Shown here one piece after another: positions 38,485 to 49,957 of a stretch of 64,000 bases of DNA. Every line of letters begins with the position of its first letter. Within the stretch, counting starts at the first letter, position 1. Source of the DNA: Microvelia longipes (Eukaryota > Arthropoda > Insecta > Hemiptera > Veliidae); NCBI GenBank assembly GCA_018340805.1, contig JACMZG010000008.1, positions 25,692,577 to 25,756,576 on the forward strand, given 5' to 3'. Below the pieces are notes generated by a model. The model did not search any database and had not been told where the DNA came from. It worked only from the letters and a program-made list of their open reading frames with translations. Made by a program: the position numbers and the translations under genes.

Positions 38485-38757
38485 ATGGCTGGAAATAATC
38501 CTAAACGAAAAAGAATAGAAGGTAACTCGGGAGAAATGGGAGAAATCGGAAAAATGTCACCAGATGAATTTATGAAAATGATGGACGATTTGATTGAGAA
38601 AAAAGGCCTTGCAAAATCGGCAGACTTGGCGCCATTAGCAACATCAATTTTAAAATTAGAAGAAGAGAACATTGAATTAAAGAAAAAAGTAGAAAATCTC
38701 ACAAAAAAAGTTGAGAATCAAGAAAAAACTATAGCTAAAAAAGGAAATAATAGATGA
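38485..38757 (+). pseudogene. RTE ORF1-like coiled-coil protein
   Basis: The ATG at 38485 begins 'MAGNNPKRKRI'. A basic start is followed by an acidic/Met-rich middle and a heptad-like Lys/Glu coiled coil (about residues 55-85, 'LEEENIELKKKVENLTKK') before a stop at 38755-38757. The 90-residue protein resembles the small coiled-coil ORF1 products of some RTE and other LINEs. Charged E/K-rich sequence continues in another frame at 38811-39045 ('VFEWKEEFGITHQHKQGKH'), which suggests one longer ORF1 broken by indels. It would bind RNA or multimerise if intact; I infer this from the family. Confidence 0.6.
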
Positions 38758-38810
38758 TTTGCAAAACATACAAAATAAAAATCAATCTAGTCAAATATTT
38801 GACTAGTAAA

Positions 38811-39048
38811 ATAAGGAAAGAATAAGAAGGAAACAAAAAATAAAATCAACTATTAGAAGGGATCTATTAATAGTCGAAGGAACTGTGTTTGAATGGAAGG
38901 AAGAATTTGGAATTACACATCAGCATAAACAAGGAAAACACATAATTGAAGATATTACTAAAGTAGACCTGACAGAGGTGATTAGTGAAATAATTAAAAA
39001 AGAAATAGAACTAAGAGAAAAGGAGGAGAAAGAAAGCGATGACCAATA
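38811..39048 (+). pseudogene. Probable continuation of RTE ORF1
   Basis: An open frame without its own start, ending in a TAG at 39046-39048. The endonuclease frame continues directly in the same phase after this stop. It is rich in Lys and Glu. It could be the C-terminal part of ORF1 or, if the TAG is an error or read through, the N-terminal part of ORF2. Confidence 0.45.
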
Positions 39049-39830
39049 GCAATCAAAGAAAGAAACGAATAATTCAGTCTACAATATATACAGTTATAAC
39101 TGCCGTTCACTAAGGGATAACAATAGACTTATGGAACTCATGGAAGAAATGAATAATTTAAATTGGGATCTGATTGGACTTTCGGAAATAAGAAGAGATA
39201 ATGAGGGATGTATGATTTTAGAAAATGAAGAAAGATTTTATTTCAATGGTACAGGGTGTACAGGAGGCACAGGTATAATCGTAAACAAATTTAAGAATAA
39301 TATTGTTGCCTTCAAAACATACAGCCAAAGAATTTCCAAAATTATATTAAAACCTGATGGTAAGAGAAAAGGGAGAATCAAAATAATCCAAATTTATGCA
39401 CCAACAAGTAACTCTAGCGAAGAAGAATTAGAATCATTTTACAATATGCTACAGCTAGCTATTGATGAAGATATTTGCAGAAATACAATTATAATGGGAG
39501 ACTGGAATGCAAAAATAGGCAAATGTGAAGGAGAAAAATAGTTGGGAACTTTGGGCTAGGAGAAAGAAATGAGAGAGGAAATAAGATGGCTACTTTTTAG
39601 AATCCAACAACATGTTTGTTATGAACACCTTTTTTGAAAAAAATGATGAGAGAAAATGGACGTGGCAGAGCCCTGACTGTCTTACTAAAAATCAGATTGA
39701 TTATTTAGTTTCAAATAAACCAGAAACAGTAAGTGATGTAGATATTGAAGAAAATATAGATACTGGCAGTGATCACAGAGCAATAAAAGGAATTATAAAA
39801 ATAGAAAAGAAAAGAAAATACAAGGAACGA
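39049..39830 (+). pseudogene. RTE ORF2 endonuclease domain (frameshifted)
   Basis: Apurinic/apyrimidinic-type endonuclease that nicks target DNA for target-primed reverse transcription. Motifs in order: 'YNCRSLRDN' (about 39095), 'LIGLSEIRRD' with the catalytic Glu (about 39170), 'GTGIIVNK', 'IIQIYAPTS', 'IIMGDWNAKIG' with the Asp/Asn pair (about 39490), 'WTWQSPD' and 'QIDYLVSN' (about 39660-39715), and 'TGSDHRAI' with the terminal His (about 39760). All catalytic positions are present, but one frameshift near 39541 and another near 39597 split the domain into three frames. Confidence 0.85.
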
Positions 39831-40295
39831 GAAAGCAAAGCTAAAGTTAAAGATATAGAGCTAGAAGAATATGGGTACACGGAAGTGTTAACAGAAAATC
39901 TAAAGAAAAAGAGCACTTCTAACATGAACAGTGATATAGATATTATGGAAGAGCATATAAGTAATTGTATCAAAATGAGTACAGAGAAAATTATGATGCA
40001 TAAGAAAAACAATATTCACAAAAAAAAACTTCCTGATAATATAAAAAAGCTAATGAAAAAGAGAAGAATTTTGAAGAAAAGTCAGAAAAATAAAGAATAT
40101 AATGATATAAGTAAGTCAATAAGAACAAAAATTAAGGACTGGAAAAATACAAATGATATTGAGGAAATCAAAAGTGCTATACAAAATGGAACGAGCTTAA
40201 AAAAATGTATGAAATCCCAACAAGCTGGACAATATTTAATGGCAGCAATAAAGAATAAAGATGGAGAAATCAAGCAAGAGGAAGAAAAATACTAG
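39612..40295 (+). pseudogene. RTE ORF2 segment: end of endonuclease plus linker
   Basis: The longest open stretch of the element (227 codons). Its first third is the C-terminal part of the endonuclease domain. The rest is the Lys/Glu-rich linker between endonuclease and RT. It ends in a stop after 'KQEEEKY'. The frame after the shift ('QYYTELYSRN', 'EVEFAIRNLKSGKAGG') is the conserved RTE sequence just before the RT fingers. Confidence 0.8.
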
Positions 40296-41281
40296 ATGTG
40301 ATATATCAATATTATACTGAATTATACTCAAGAAACAAACAAGATGAAGATAATGAAAAAAACAAAAAAATGTGCTAGAAGCAAAAACAGAGAATATAAA
40401 AGAAATATTAATGTCTGAAGTAGAATTTGCCATCAGAAACTTAAAGTCAGGTAAAGCAGGTGGAGTTGACCAAATTGTTATGAACAAATAAAAAAAGGAG
40501 GAGCAAATTAAGGAAAGAACTATGCATTTTGTTAACGAATGTTTAAAAAAAGAAGAATACCGCACACATGGTTAAAATCAAAATTAATACTGTTATTTAA
40601 AAAAGGAGACAAGCAGAATATAACAAACTACAGACCAATAAACCTTCTTTCAGTAATTTATAAAGTATTTATGGCAATTATAACCAAAAGAATATCAAAC
40701 TGTTTAGAATTTAATGTACCACACGATCAAGTTGGCTTTAAAAAGAATTTCTCCACCTGTGATGCCATCCTTGTAGCTCAGCAGTTAATATCGAAAGCAA
40801 ATGAGTACAATTTTCCTCTTTTCTTTATCTTTGTGGATTTTGAAAAAGCTTATGATAGCATTTATACAGAAATAATAGAGAAAACATTAAAAAATCTTTG
40901 TAGAGGAAGAATATCGAGATATTATTAAGTTCATTTACCAAAATGCAGAAATGGAGATTAGCAGAGGAAGCAAGAAGAGAAGTATAAAGCTAAATAGAGG
41001 GCTCAGACAAGGGGACATTCCTTCTGCAAAAATTTTTTGTACAGTCCTAGAAGAAGTATTTAAAAATGTGGATTGGAGTAAATATGGAATATGTATCAAT
41101 GGTGAGCTACTTAACAAGCTTAAGTTTGCAGATGACATCCTTCTAATCGGAAAATCAACCACAGAAATAAGAAATATGATCTTAGATTTAATTAGAGAAG
41201 CAAAAAAAATTGGTCTTACTATTAACCTCGCAAAAACAAAAATTATATGAAAACTAACACTACGGATCAAAGCATTATTAA
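40296..41281 (+). pseudogene. RTE ORF2 reverse transcriptase domain (frameshifted, C-terminus absent)
   Basis: Motifs: 'IRNLKSGKAGGVDQI' (about 40432), 'TNYRPINLLSVIYKVF' (about 40625), 'FIFVDFEKAYDS' with the first catalytic Asp (about 40830), 'RGLRQGDIPSAKIF' (about 40997) and 'LKFADDILLIG' with the catalytic Asp pair (about 41120). 'LEEVFKNVDW' between the last two is diagnostic of the RTE clade. Frame changes occur near 40376, 40490-40540 and 40905. Sequence stops at about 41281 after 'KTKI', so the thumb and C-terminal region are missing. Confidence 0.85.
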
Positions 41282-41375
41282 GATAATCTAGCTCTGGGAC
41301 CTCATGTGGCCAGTAAGCTAATTATTAGTGTTTCTCAATACTCTTTCTATATATCTATGGTATTAATGAAAATAG

Positions 41376-42600
41376 TAAAAATAGTGTTAACGAGAATCAA
41401 GAAATCTAAAAATTCACTGATTTCAATTTTCTATGACTTGGTATTGAATTAAAAATCAGAAGCCATCGGCCTTTTTATTTCCTGGCATTCGGTCTTTTTT
41501 CCTAGCCGCTTAATTTTTTTAGCGAATTTTCAGAAGCAAAATGAGCTAGAGGAAGGGCTTTTTTCATAGAACCACTGCGCGTCTATGCAAAAAATATTTT
41601 CCTTGCTTTCAGTAGAGCATATTGTTTCAAATTTAGATTCGTATTAATCTCTTATATAATTTGTTACATCGCAAATATTTGAAATATGCGAGGAAAAGGA
41701 TTAAAGGTTGAACATTGATTGGACTTCTGGTATATACAGTACGTGAGTTGAGTTTAATTCCTTTCTTCCCAAAAAAATTTCTGTGTAGGGATTTTTTTAA
41801 TTTCCTTAATTTTTTTACTCTCTTTTTATTTTTTTTATTTTTCAGCGAAATTCCTTTTCCTTTTCTACCTCGTATATAAAAGAACATAGCATTTAGTTCT
41901 TGACAGCAGCCGATAAACCCCTGCAGTAAGGGTAAATAAATGATATACAGAAAAATTTTATAATTTGTGATAACAAAAATTCCATCTCTTCTCTACTTAT
42001 TTTCTGGCGCAGTGAGTTAATTCCCGTTGAGCTTAAAAAATAAAAAAAACTCCAGCATGACTTCTTCTCAACCTTCATTCATGACACTCATCTCATTGTT
42101 ATGATAAATAAGTGTTTTTTAAACAAATTCGGAACAATATTTTTTTTGCACCAATAATATCATTATGTTATTTCTTTGATAAAAGAATTGTCATTTTCCG
42201 ATTAAAATTCAATAATAAGGGCTAAAAGAAATGAGGTATTTAGCACACTAAATTATTTTATGCAATTGCAATTAAGTGCATTTGAATATCCTTGTGTGCT
42301 TTGGTAGGCTTTAGCACGTATTAAATTACTCTATTATTCTGGACGCGTGTGAAGTCTAGTGCATGAAAAGTTGTGGGCTGTCTCTCCATTATGACAAGCT
42401 TGTTGTTATTTCCATTGAATAAGTTTTAATTCTTTTAAATAAGATTTCGGCACAGCAGAGGGCAGCAGTTTGCTTCTTATTAAACGCACTGTATTGATTT
42501 TAGCAAATAATCAAAGACAAATTGAGCGTACGAGGTTAGGATCATGGAGGGAGGTAGGGGTGGGGTTGGATTTTTGGAATAGGGGGACTCACTGACCAAG
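41376..42600. other. Unassigned AT-rich DNA
   Basis: No gene is recognised. Bases 41515-41560 hold a weak similarity to an HL end ('TTAGCGAATTTT'). Confidence 0.45.
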
Positions 42601-42615
42601 AATATGTATATAATG

Positions 42616-42687
<72 letters not shown>

Positions 42688-42714
42688 TATATTATATATA
42701 TATATATATATGTG

Positions 42715-42747
<33 letters not shown>

Positions 42748-42775
42748 TGTGTATGTATATATAAGTATGTGTATG
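42601..42775. repeat. Compound self-complementary microsatellite (AC)n(AT)n(GT)n
   Basis: (AC)n at about 42625-42648, (AT)n to about 42710, then (GT)n to about 42745. The AC and GT arms are complementary, so a single strand can fold into one long hairpin. Confidence 0.9.
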
Positions 42776-43464
42776 TATGTACGAGATTTTTGTTCCTAGA
42801 CGTTTTTATGAGACACGATAACTTTCGAACAATTTTTTAGATTGAAATCAAATTTGGTACAAATATCAAACTTGTTAATGTCCCGAACCCTATTATTTAT
42901 ATAAAAATGTGTAACGTCGTTATCCCACAATAATGACTCCACATAATCTGATACCTCCCATTGTTGTTACTCTCTACAACCTATTTCAACTCAACCTTTT
43001 ACAACTAGTTTATTACCGTGAACCGTTATACTGCTAATAAAATTATTGATTGTTCGATTAAATGTATTAAATATAAGACAATACAATGTCCTCTATATAC
43101 ATTTATCAAACTGTATCATAAAAATACTTTAAAATAAAATGGAACGTGCTTAGCAAGACAAGATAAGTTTCAAGTACCAACAGCTTCTGCAATATACCGT
43201 ATTATCTGAGCTAAAAGGTTAATGAGCTGAAAGTAAACGTTTTGTCGATATTTATTAGCCTGAAGCGTTCTTGTAGCAAATTTTCTCTTTTAAATCTTTT
43301 CTAAGCCTTTAAATCAGCAGTTTTTAAATCCTGAAAATATAGCGCCCTTTTTGTCGCTGATAAAGCAAATATTATATCAAATAATGTTATTTTGTAAATT
43401 TATGTTGGAATCAGATTGCCTTCCAAGCAAACATTTTATTAATTTCTTTTTATAGTAAACCATA
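42776..43464. other. Diverged repeat module plus unassigned DNA
   Basis: Bases 42780-42960 resemble the module shared by the HL and 5S-SINE families ('ATAACTTTCGAACAATTTTT', 'AATTTGGTACAAATATCAA', 'GTCCCGAACCCTAT', 'ATAATGACTCCAC'). The rest is unassigned. Confidence 0.45.
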
Positions 43465-44150
43465 CGTTTTTACTTTTCCTCATATATACTGTACATATAT
43501 AGCAAAAGTTGTATGATTTAATAAAAAAAATCGAAACAGGGATATCACCGGAATCATCCGTTTTAGGTATTTTTAAGGCCTCCTTAGTGGTTTTCACAAA
43601 TTGTGTGTGTGTCTGTTATCATTGTAGCTTTCAGTGCATTTATGCCAGAGAGTTGAGATTTAAAAAAAATCAGTCTATTGGTGAAGTTCTGTTGTAAGCA
43701 AAATTTTGTTTTATAATGTTATTATCCCGCAATAATGACTCAGCAATTTAGAAAATTATAAAACATGAAATATAATGCCATCGTATGTGTTACACATGTA
43801 GCCATGTATAAGACTAATATATGTGTCAAGTTTCATTTCATTACTTGCCCAAGTTCAATTTTTATCATATAACTTGTTAAATCGGAAAATAAACCAATTG
43901 AGTTGAAATTTGGTACAAGTATATACCCTTACGCCATAAATAAGTGCCCCAAGTTTCGTTTTAATACGACAAGTATATCTATGGTTTTCGTTAGATCATA
44001 AAAGTTAAACAATATTGAGCGTTGTCAGTGCTGTATGGGTTACCGCTAAGAATTAAACGGATGTATCTGCTATGTGAGGACGAGCGAAGCGAGTCCAAAA
44101 AAGTGTTGTAGTGTAAATTCAACGACTTGTATATTCTGAGGACGATCAAT
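43465..44150 (+). repeat. 5S-SINE, full length (reference copy)
   Basis: Modules in order: 5' end 'TTTTACTTTTCCTCATATAT', 'AATCATCCGTTTTAGG', (GT)n, 'TTATCATTGTAGCTTTCAG', 'CCCGCAATAATGACTCAGC', 'TAGCCATGTATAAGACTAAT', 'CCAATTGAGTTGAAATTTGG', 'TTTTAATACGACAAGTATAT', the 5S core 'CGTTAGATCATAAAAGTTAA ... GTCAGTGCTGTATGGGTTAC' (about 43987-44045), and the tail 'GAGGACGAGCGAAGCGAGTC' (44077-44096). Confidence 0.8.
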
Positions 44151-44385
44151 TTGAAATTTGGCACGCATGTTGCCATATATAAGACTAAAATACGTGCTGA
44201 ATTTCATCACGTTATCAGCATTAGTTGATGTTTTATCAAATGACTGGTATACTTTTTTCGAAAAATCGGAAAATAATCTAATCGATTTGAAATTTTTTTT
44301 TATTACCTTTACGTAATACATAAGTACAATACGTTTCGTTTGAATACGATAAGTAAATCTATAATTCTTGTTGGATCATAGAATT
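44151..44385 (+). repeat. Second 5S-SINE body, tandem to the previous copy
   Basis: Restarts the body module at 'GATCAATTTGAAATTTGGCA' immediately after the tail of the preceding copy and runs to the start of the 5S core ('TTGTTGGATCATAGAA'). It is either a tandem dimer or insertion of one copy into another's tail. Confidence 0.7.
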
Positions 44386-47300
44386 TGTTGTTGTTTATTT
44401 CGAATTTAATGTCCGTAACTTAATATGAGAACTTCTATTGTATTGGGTGCTTAAATTTTATTTTATTTTGTGGTGTTTTGAAGTGGTGATGGTGAGTGGT
44501 GATGAAGGTGATGAAAGGAGGTGTGGTTATATTCTTTCCTGACTTGATGGTTGCTTCTGGGTGATTTTGTTTGAATGATGGTGTGTTGTTTCTTGAGTGT
44601 TGAGCAATGTGTTTCTTGAGGTGTTGAGGCACTAATGAAATTTTATTAATTTTAATTAAATTAGAAGTGAATAGGTTATTGATTTTAAAATTTAAAAAGT
44701 CCATATAAAAAACACAGGGGTTTGTTTTAAGTTTTTGCTCTTTACTAAAATCCTTTTTAATTGAATAAAAGGGAGAATAGTTAAAAGAGTAGGAAATTAC
44801 TTAATTTTGCCAAAAGGATTTGATTGTTCAAATAAAAGCAAATTGGTTTGATGGCACTATTTTACTCTAAAGGTAGATAATTTTATTTAAAATTATTGTT
44901 ATGATTCTTTTTGAAGAGAAAAAAAATATATAAATTTTGCAGGATGTAAGAGAAAGTAAGTATTACTATTTAGTTTAGTTAAGCAGCATCCGAGGTGGTC
45001 TGGATGAGGAAAGGGACCTAATTAACTCAATATGATTCAATGAAAGAAAAAAAAGATTTTATGTTCCTGAAAATAATGTTAAATAATTTTCTTGTGTTTT
45101 AGGTAAATATTTGGTGTTCTCTGTGTTTTCTCTGGAGTAAGTAGAAACAAAACTATTTTTCTATGAATCAGACAGTGCTTTCTTTGTTGCTCTGGTTTTC
45201 GGTTTATGCTATATACTCACATAATTTCGCTATCGAAACCCATATTATGTCGAAAGTTTAGTTTAGTGACAGTTACTAGTTTTAGAATTTGTGTTATTTA
45301 CCTCAGTTTTGTTTGGTAGTAAGCCCTTTAGAGAGATCCGTAATTGGATACCCGATCCGCCGTGACTCTTGACAACACAGGGAACTATGCATAGAAGACC
45401 TGCTAGCCCAGGGTTCCCTACTTCGTTAATAGATGGACTGTATAATGTAATAATAGTAATAAGACAAGATAAATTTGCGGTAAGCGAAAGCACATGCATA
45501 TATTAATACAAAATATGATAATAACTAATGTTAGACAACTACTACTATCTATGCTTAGAGTAAATACAAAAGCGTTATTTGTTTCAAATAATGAATGATG
45601 ACACATAAAATATTATAGAGGAATTGGGATAAAGATGGGTTAGTTGCAGAATTATAGCACAAATTTATATAGAGATAAAGGCGTAAATAGTATATGTATA
45701 AACAAACAAAAAATATAATAAACATTACCATAACCAAGGTGGGTGTGGGTAAAAACAGGTAGGATTACAAATTTTCTTACATCTACTACTCCTTTCTTCA
45801 ACACAACTCTTCCAGACTTGTAGGCTGGAAGTGCATAGGCAAAATTACAATTATAGCAAGCAATACAATAATTATTGTCTTCATAATAATTATATACAAT
45901 ATGTATATTATTTACTATAATATAAAGGAAAATAGAGGGTGTAACCTCGCCAAAGCTTAGGGGTATTTATATTTACAATTTTCTGTGTATTCTGTTTCCA
46001 TGTTCCATGTAGCCCGGAATCCAAACCGACAAGAGTAATTATAGCAGACAGAGGTGATCATATTTAGATCGGTTGTCGCTGCTCTCAAGGAGAACTAACG
46101 TTCTCTTGAGAATAGTGAATTTCACTGTATTCTTGAACGAAAACACAGTACTCACATAACGTCGTCCATCCGAACTCAATCTTTATAAACAATAACAGTT
46201 TTAAATAATAAAATAAATGAAAATTAAACTGTGAAACCACTTGTTGCATTATCGAATTTTCTATCACTCCAAGAGTGGGGAATTCTTTACGTTCGTCTTG
46301 ATATTCCGTTTCGCTATAAGCGCTAACTTACGATATTGCAGCACAGTGCGCTCTGTAGTTATCTTACGACTCTTAAAATGTACCCGATTTATATCCAAAA
46401 TTTCAAAACTAATAACTACATACAAAGTTAAAAACTAAATATAATACACAAATAGACGGTCATACCATTCCGCCTATCTTAAATTTATTCAGTAAATTAA
46501 ACAATAAACAAATCTACTTAGCAAAAACAACATGCAAAGACTAACCAAAAAAATGGGCTAGGAAGATCTCTGATAAACTGGACTGAATAATCAGGGCCGT
46601 AACTAAAGTAATTTAGCTTTGGCAAAAGAGCGTCTTAAAAGAAAAATAATCGAGACGCAAAAGAGCGTCTCGAAAATAATTTTGTCTCTTTGACTAAATA
46701 ATTTATGACTTATCGGCAAGTGCCTTCTAAAAAGTGCAGGATTAAGGCAAACTGTAATAAATCGAAATAACCTTTAACTCAGCTAAGAGCACTTTTTATA
46801 TAACTGTGTGCTTAAAAAGCTTTCAATACTCCTATAATTTATCATTTTGAGTGGACAATGTTTCATGTCTTTTTCACTGACCTCATCCTACAACAAGAAT
46901 TGGTTGAAATGCTCTTTACAAAACCTAATTTAAGCTTTAAGTTGTCACCAGTTATTGCTAGAACATGAAACTTTACTATCCCCACGTAGAAAGTAGTAGC
47001 TGTAGACACTTTGTTATGTTGTTACCAAATTTAACCGTATCATGCCTTTATTGCATGGAAAAGGCATAAAAATATTATATTTTTAACTAAAAGACTAAGT
47101 ATGAAGGCAGGCAAGACAACGATAGGTTGATTCCACCCAATTTATGGATGGTACCGTCTTGTGATTATATCTTTCTCCCACCTGACCCTGAACTACATTG
47201 ACAACAGAGCACTCATATTTTTTATGCTCTGCTATGTAATCAAGAGTTAGTTTCAACATACTATTGATTTGAAAGAAGGATTTAAGCACTTCACACGTGG

Positions 47301-49819
47301 AAACAAGCCATAGTGCAAACTACAGGGAGACTATGAGTACCGAGAGTTGAGCGCATTCGTTCTGAACGCTGACCAATAGTGACTTTCGAAGAATTTCATT
47401 CGTTTGAAATTAGTACGGAACAAAAATGCATCCGATTGCAAACTGTTTACGAAACCCGAATTAGTCGATTTTATGAGTATATGAATTTCGAAAATCATTT
47501 TCAACAGCTAAAAAAACATTTAGCAAAAGATCTTTTTTTAACGTATTTTATTGATTAATACAACAACAATTATGATTGTTACATGTATTAGAGTTAAATG
47601 GTTATAGTGGGTTGAGAGACCTGATATAGAAACAATCCAGTGATCGCACTCTGGCGGGAGTTCTTAAATGTAGTAAAAATATAGTGGTAAATAGATATAA
47701 ATAAATTGTAAAGGAAAAATAATAATACTAATAATTAAGAAATAGTTAAATGAAATAATAATATTACTAATATATAAAATGAAAGATAAGATAGGAACCT
47801 TGAAAAGAAGGAAGAAGAAGTAAAAAGATAATATAATAATAATAATAAAACCTAATGAGCCAGCAGCATCTGATAGGTAAGGTCTAAATGGCATTTTATA
47901 GCCATATAGAATTATTATAGAATTATAAACAACCTCCCCTTCAGGGGAGGTCGTATTATAGCGGGTTTAATAGATCTCTGGGCCACTGCCGCCTCAGACG
48001 TCTGACAAGATTGTCCGAAAAGGTTTGAGAGGAAAGGAGTTGTACTAGAGGATTGGGATGATCGATAAGGGATTAAGCAATGATCAATTCGCACAATTAC
48101 CTTTCGAATAACTTTTCTCTGCAACATGGGGTATTTTGCGTAATGCATTTTGAAAGAAGTTTTAACGCTTTTCTTTCGTTGAACAGGATTTTGGGATTCA
48201 TTAACAGGTTAATTAGATAGCGGAGAGGGAGAAACCATTTGTAGTGACTCATGCGACTATGATATTGTTGCATGCTACATCATTGGCCCTGAACCGACAT
48301 TGAAGTCTTATGTGCCTAATAAGAAATTGGCTTGAGATGTCAAACTTTATCGATTTTTTATTTATTTGTGAACCATTTTAATGAAAATATGGATCACTGT
48401 TTTGAATATTTGGAAAAATGAAAAAATATCGATTAGACGTTTATATTTATTTATTGACTAACATTTATAAAGAAATGATAATTTCTCTTTCTTCAAATGC
48501 ATTAAAATATTATGATATAATGCCACATACTTTATACCAAAAATATATTTTAATGGAAAAAATTGAGTACAACTGCATCGAATATATTATATCATATATT
48601 TTATAATTATATCATGATAATTTAGAAGTAGAAAAATCTTGTCTTTTACAAAACTAATGAACTTTTTGTCCATAAAAATTATTAAAAAATATATAATTAA
48701 AAATTATTACTTCCATATATTTCATCGGACATTTTGTATGTCCATATTTCATCGAACATTTTGTATGTCCATATTTCATCGAAAATTTTTTCCATATTTT
48801 GTAGTTTGTCTTTTAGCCATAAATTTCAAAAATAAATGCATCTGTATGTTGTTTGTATATATGTATAACGATTGAGGGCTGTTCACTTTTTTTAAGATCG
48901 CTCTATAAACTCCATAAACCTGTAACTTTATTAATTGTAATTACTTTCAGGTAGTATTTATTTATATCTCTCGAGAAATCAGGAGTTTAATTCTGTTTGT
49001 AGATACTTCTCAAAAACGACCAACGTTTTTTAGTCTTTGATTTTATGGGGCTTGGTTAGATAGCTAACTTATGTTAAAATCTTACTGAACTCGACACAAA
49101 TAAATGCTTCTTTCACTTCATTTAACAAAAATAAATGCATGCCCCTCTGAAAAAAAAGGCATGCATTCGGTCAATCGTATGAGTCCACCTCCTGCTATAC
49201 ATACAAGTGAATTTTCTTTGAAAAAAAAAATCACAGCAAACGATATAGTGATTTAAAATAAAATAAAATATCGTCTAGGTTCAGTATAAATATTCTATTT
49301 TGTCATAAAATAAATAAATAAAGCTGGGATGGTATTAAAGCTTCTTTGGAAGACTTATTTTATATTACGTCGGAAAGAAATTGAATATTTGGTTAGAAAC
49401 CAAAGAAGAAAGTTGCTATTCTAAGGAGCTTGCAAAGTCCTTCTGAATATCCAACTCAGTGTTTCAATATTTATAGCCTCTGGCTGTCTTACCTTGATTA
49501 TCCCATGTGTTACTACTTTGTAACCTAGATCCTACTTTCTTATATGAATATATTTATTTCTTTGGAAAAAGGATTTTTTGTAGTGTTAAACTTAGTATGA
49601 GAAAAGGTTTAACTAGGATTTGAGCTTCAACAAGTTAGGGCCTAGTTTTGATTTATGACAGTCATTTAAAAATATGTGTAGAGAATTTTATCACTTTTTC
49701 CATCAACTGTGCTGTGATGGAAAAAGTAGTAATAGTTATAGCTTAACTATGTATCACTGGTCAATTTAAAAGAATCTGTTTCTCACCTACTGTCGTAGGT
49801 TTGAAGAAAAGTGAATATA
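44386..49819. other. Long unassigned stretch; no gene recognised
   Basis: AT-rich DNA with only short motif-free open frames. Notable items: G/T-rich low-complexity sequence (44460-44640); a 5S-core scrap 'TTAAGCAGCATCCGAGGTGG' (about 44979-44998); a near-palindrome 'CTCAAGGAGAAC/GTTCTCTTGAG' (about 46084-46109); a hairpin CGAGACGC/GCGTCTCG (about 46651-46672); a GC hairpin 'CCTCCCC TTCA GGGGAGG' (about 47934-47951). Confidence 0.45.
48711..48797 (+). repeat. 27-bp tandem repeat, about three units
   Basis: Units start 'TCCATATTTCATCGAACATT' and end 'TTGTATG'. The last unit is diverged. Confidence 0.7.
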
Positions 49820-49957
49820 ATTATATTCACTCTAAAAATCTGAAATCGAGGTTTCATCATAATTATTTGTCTCTGGAACTATCAAGTCGTTCTGAGTGGT
49901 TTTTATCATGCTGTCTGTCTGTGTTACGCATACCTCCTGCTTGGTTTATCCTAGAGG
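49820..49957 (+). repeat. 5S-SINE 5' portion (interrupted copy)
   Basis: Contains 'AAATCTGAAATCGAGGTTTC', 'GTTCTGAGTGGTTTTTATCA', 'TGTCTGTCTGTGTTACGCAT' and 'CTCCTGCTTGGTTTATCCTA'. The copy appears to resume at about 50691, so 49964-50690 would be an insertion. Confidence 0.55.

Larger units (their letters stand above)
38064..41375 (+). mobile_element. RTE-clade non-LTR retrotransposon, 3' truncated, inside 93-bp direct repeats
   Basis: A LINE with an ORF1-like coiled-coil protein, an apurinic-type endonuclease and an RTE-type reverse transcriptase (38485-41281). The RT stops just after 'LAKTKI', so the C-terminal part and 3' UTR are absent. This is the opposite of the usual 5' truncation of LINEs. 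A direct repeat starting 'GATAATCTAGCTCTGGGACC' flanks the element at 38064-38156 and 41282-41375, with three visible differences. Multiple frameshifts break the second ORF. Confidence 0.8.

Noticed and set aside
44435..44704. 89-codon minus-strand frame rich in His/Thr/Pro
   Set aside because: It derives from G/T-rich low-complexity DNA.
47934..47951. Intrinsic terminator-like GC hairpin
   Set aside because: Bacterial terminators are not expected in this eukaryotic DNA and no transcription unit lies upstream.
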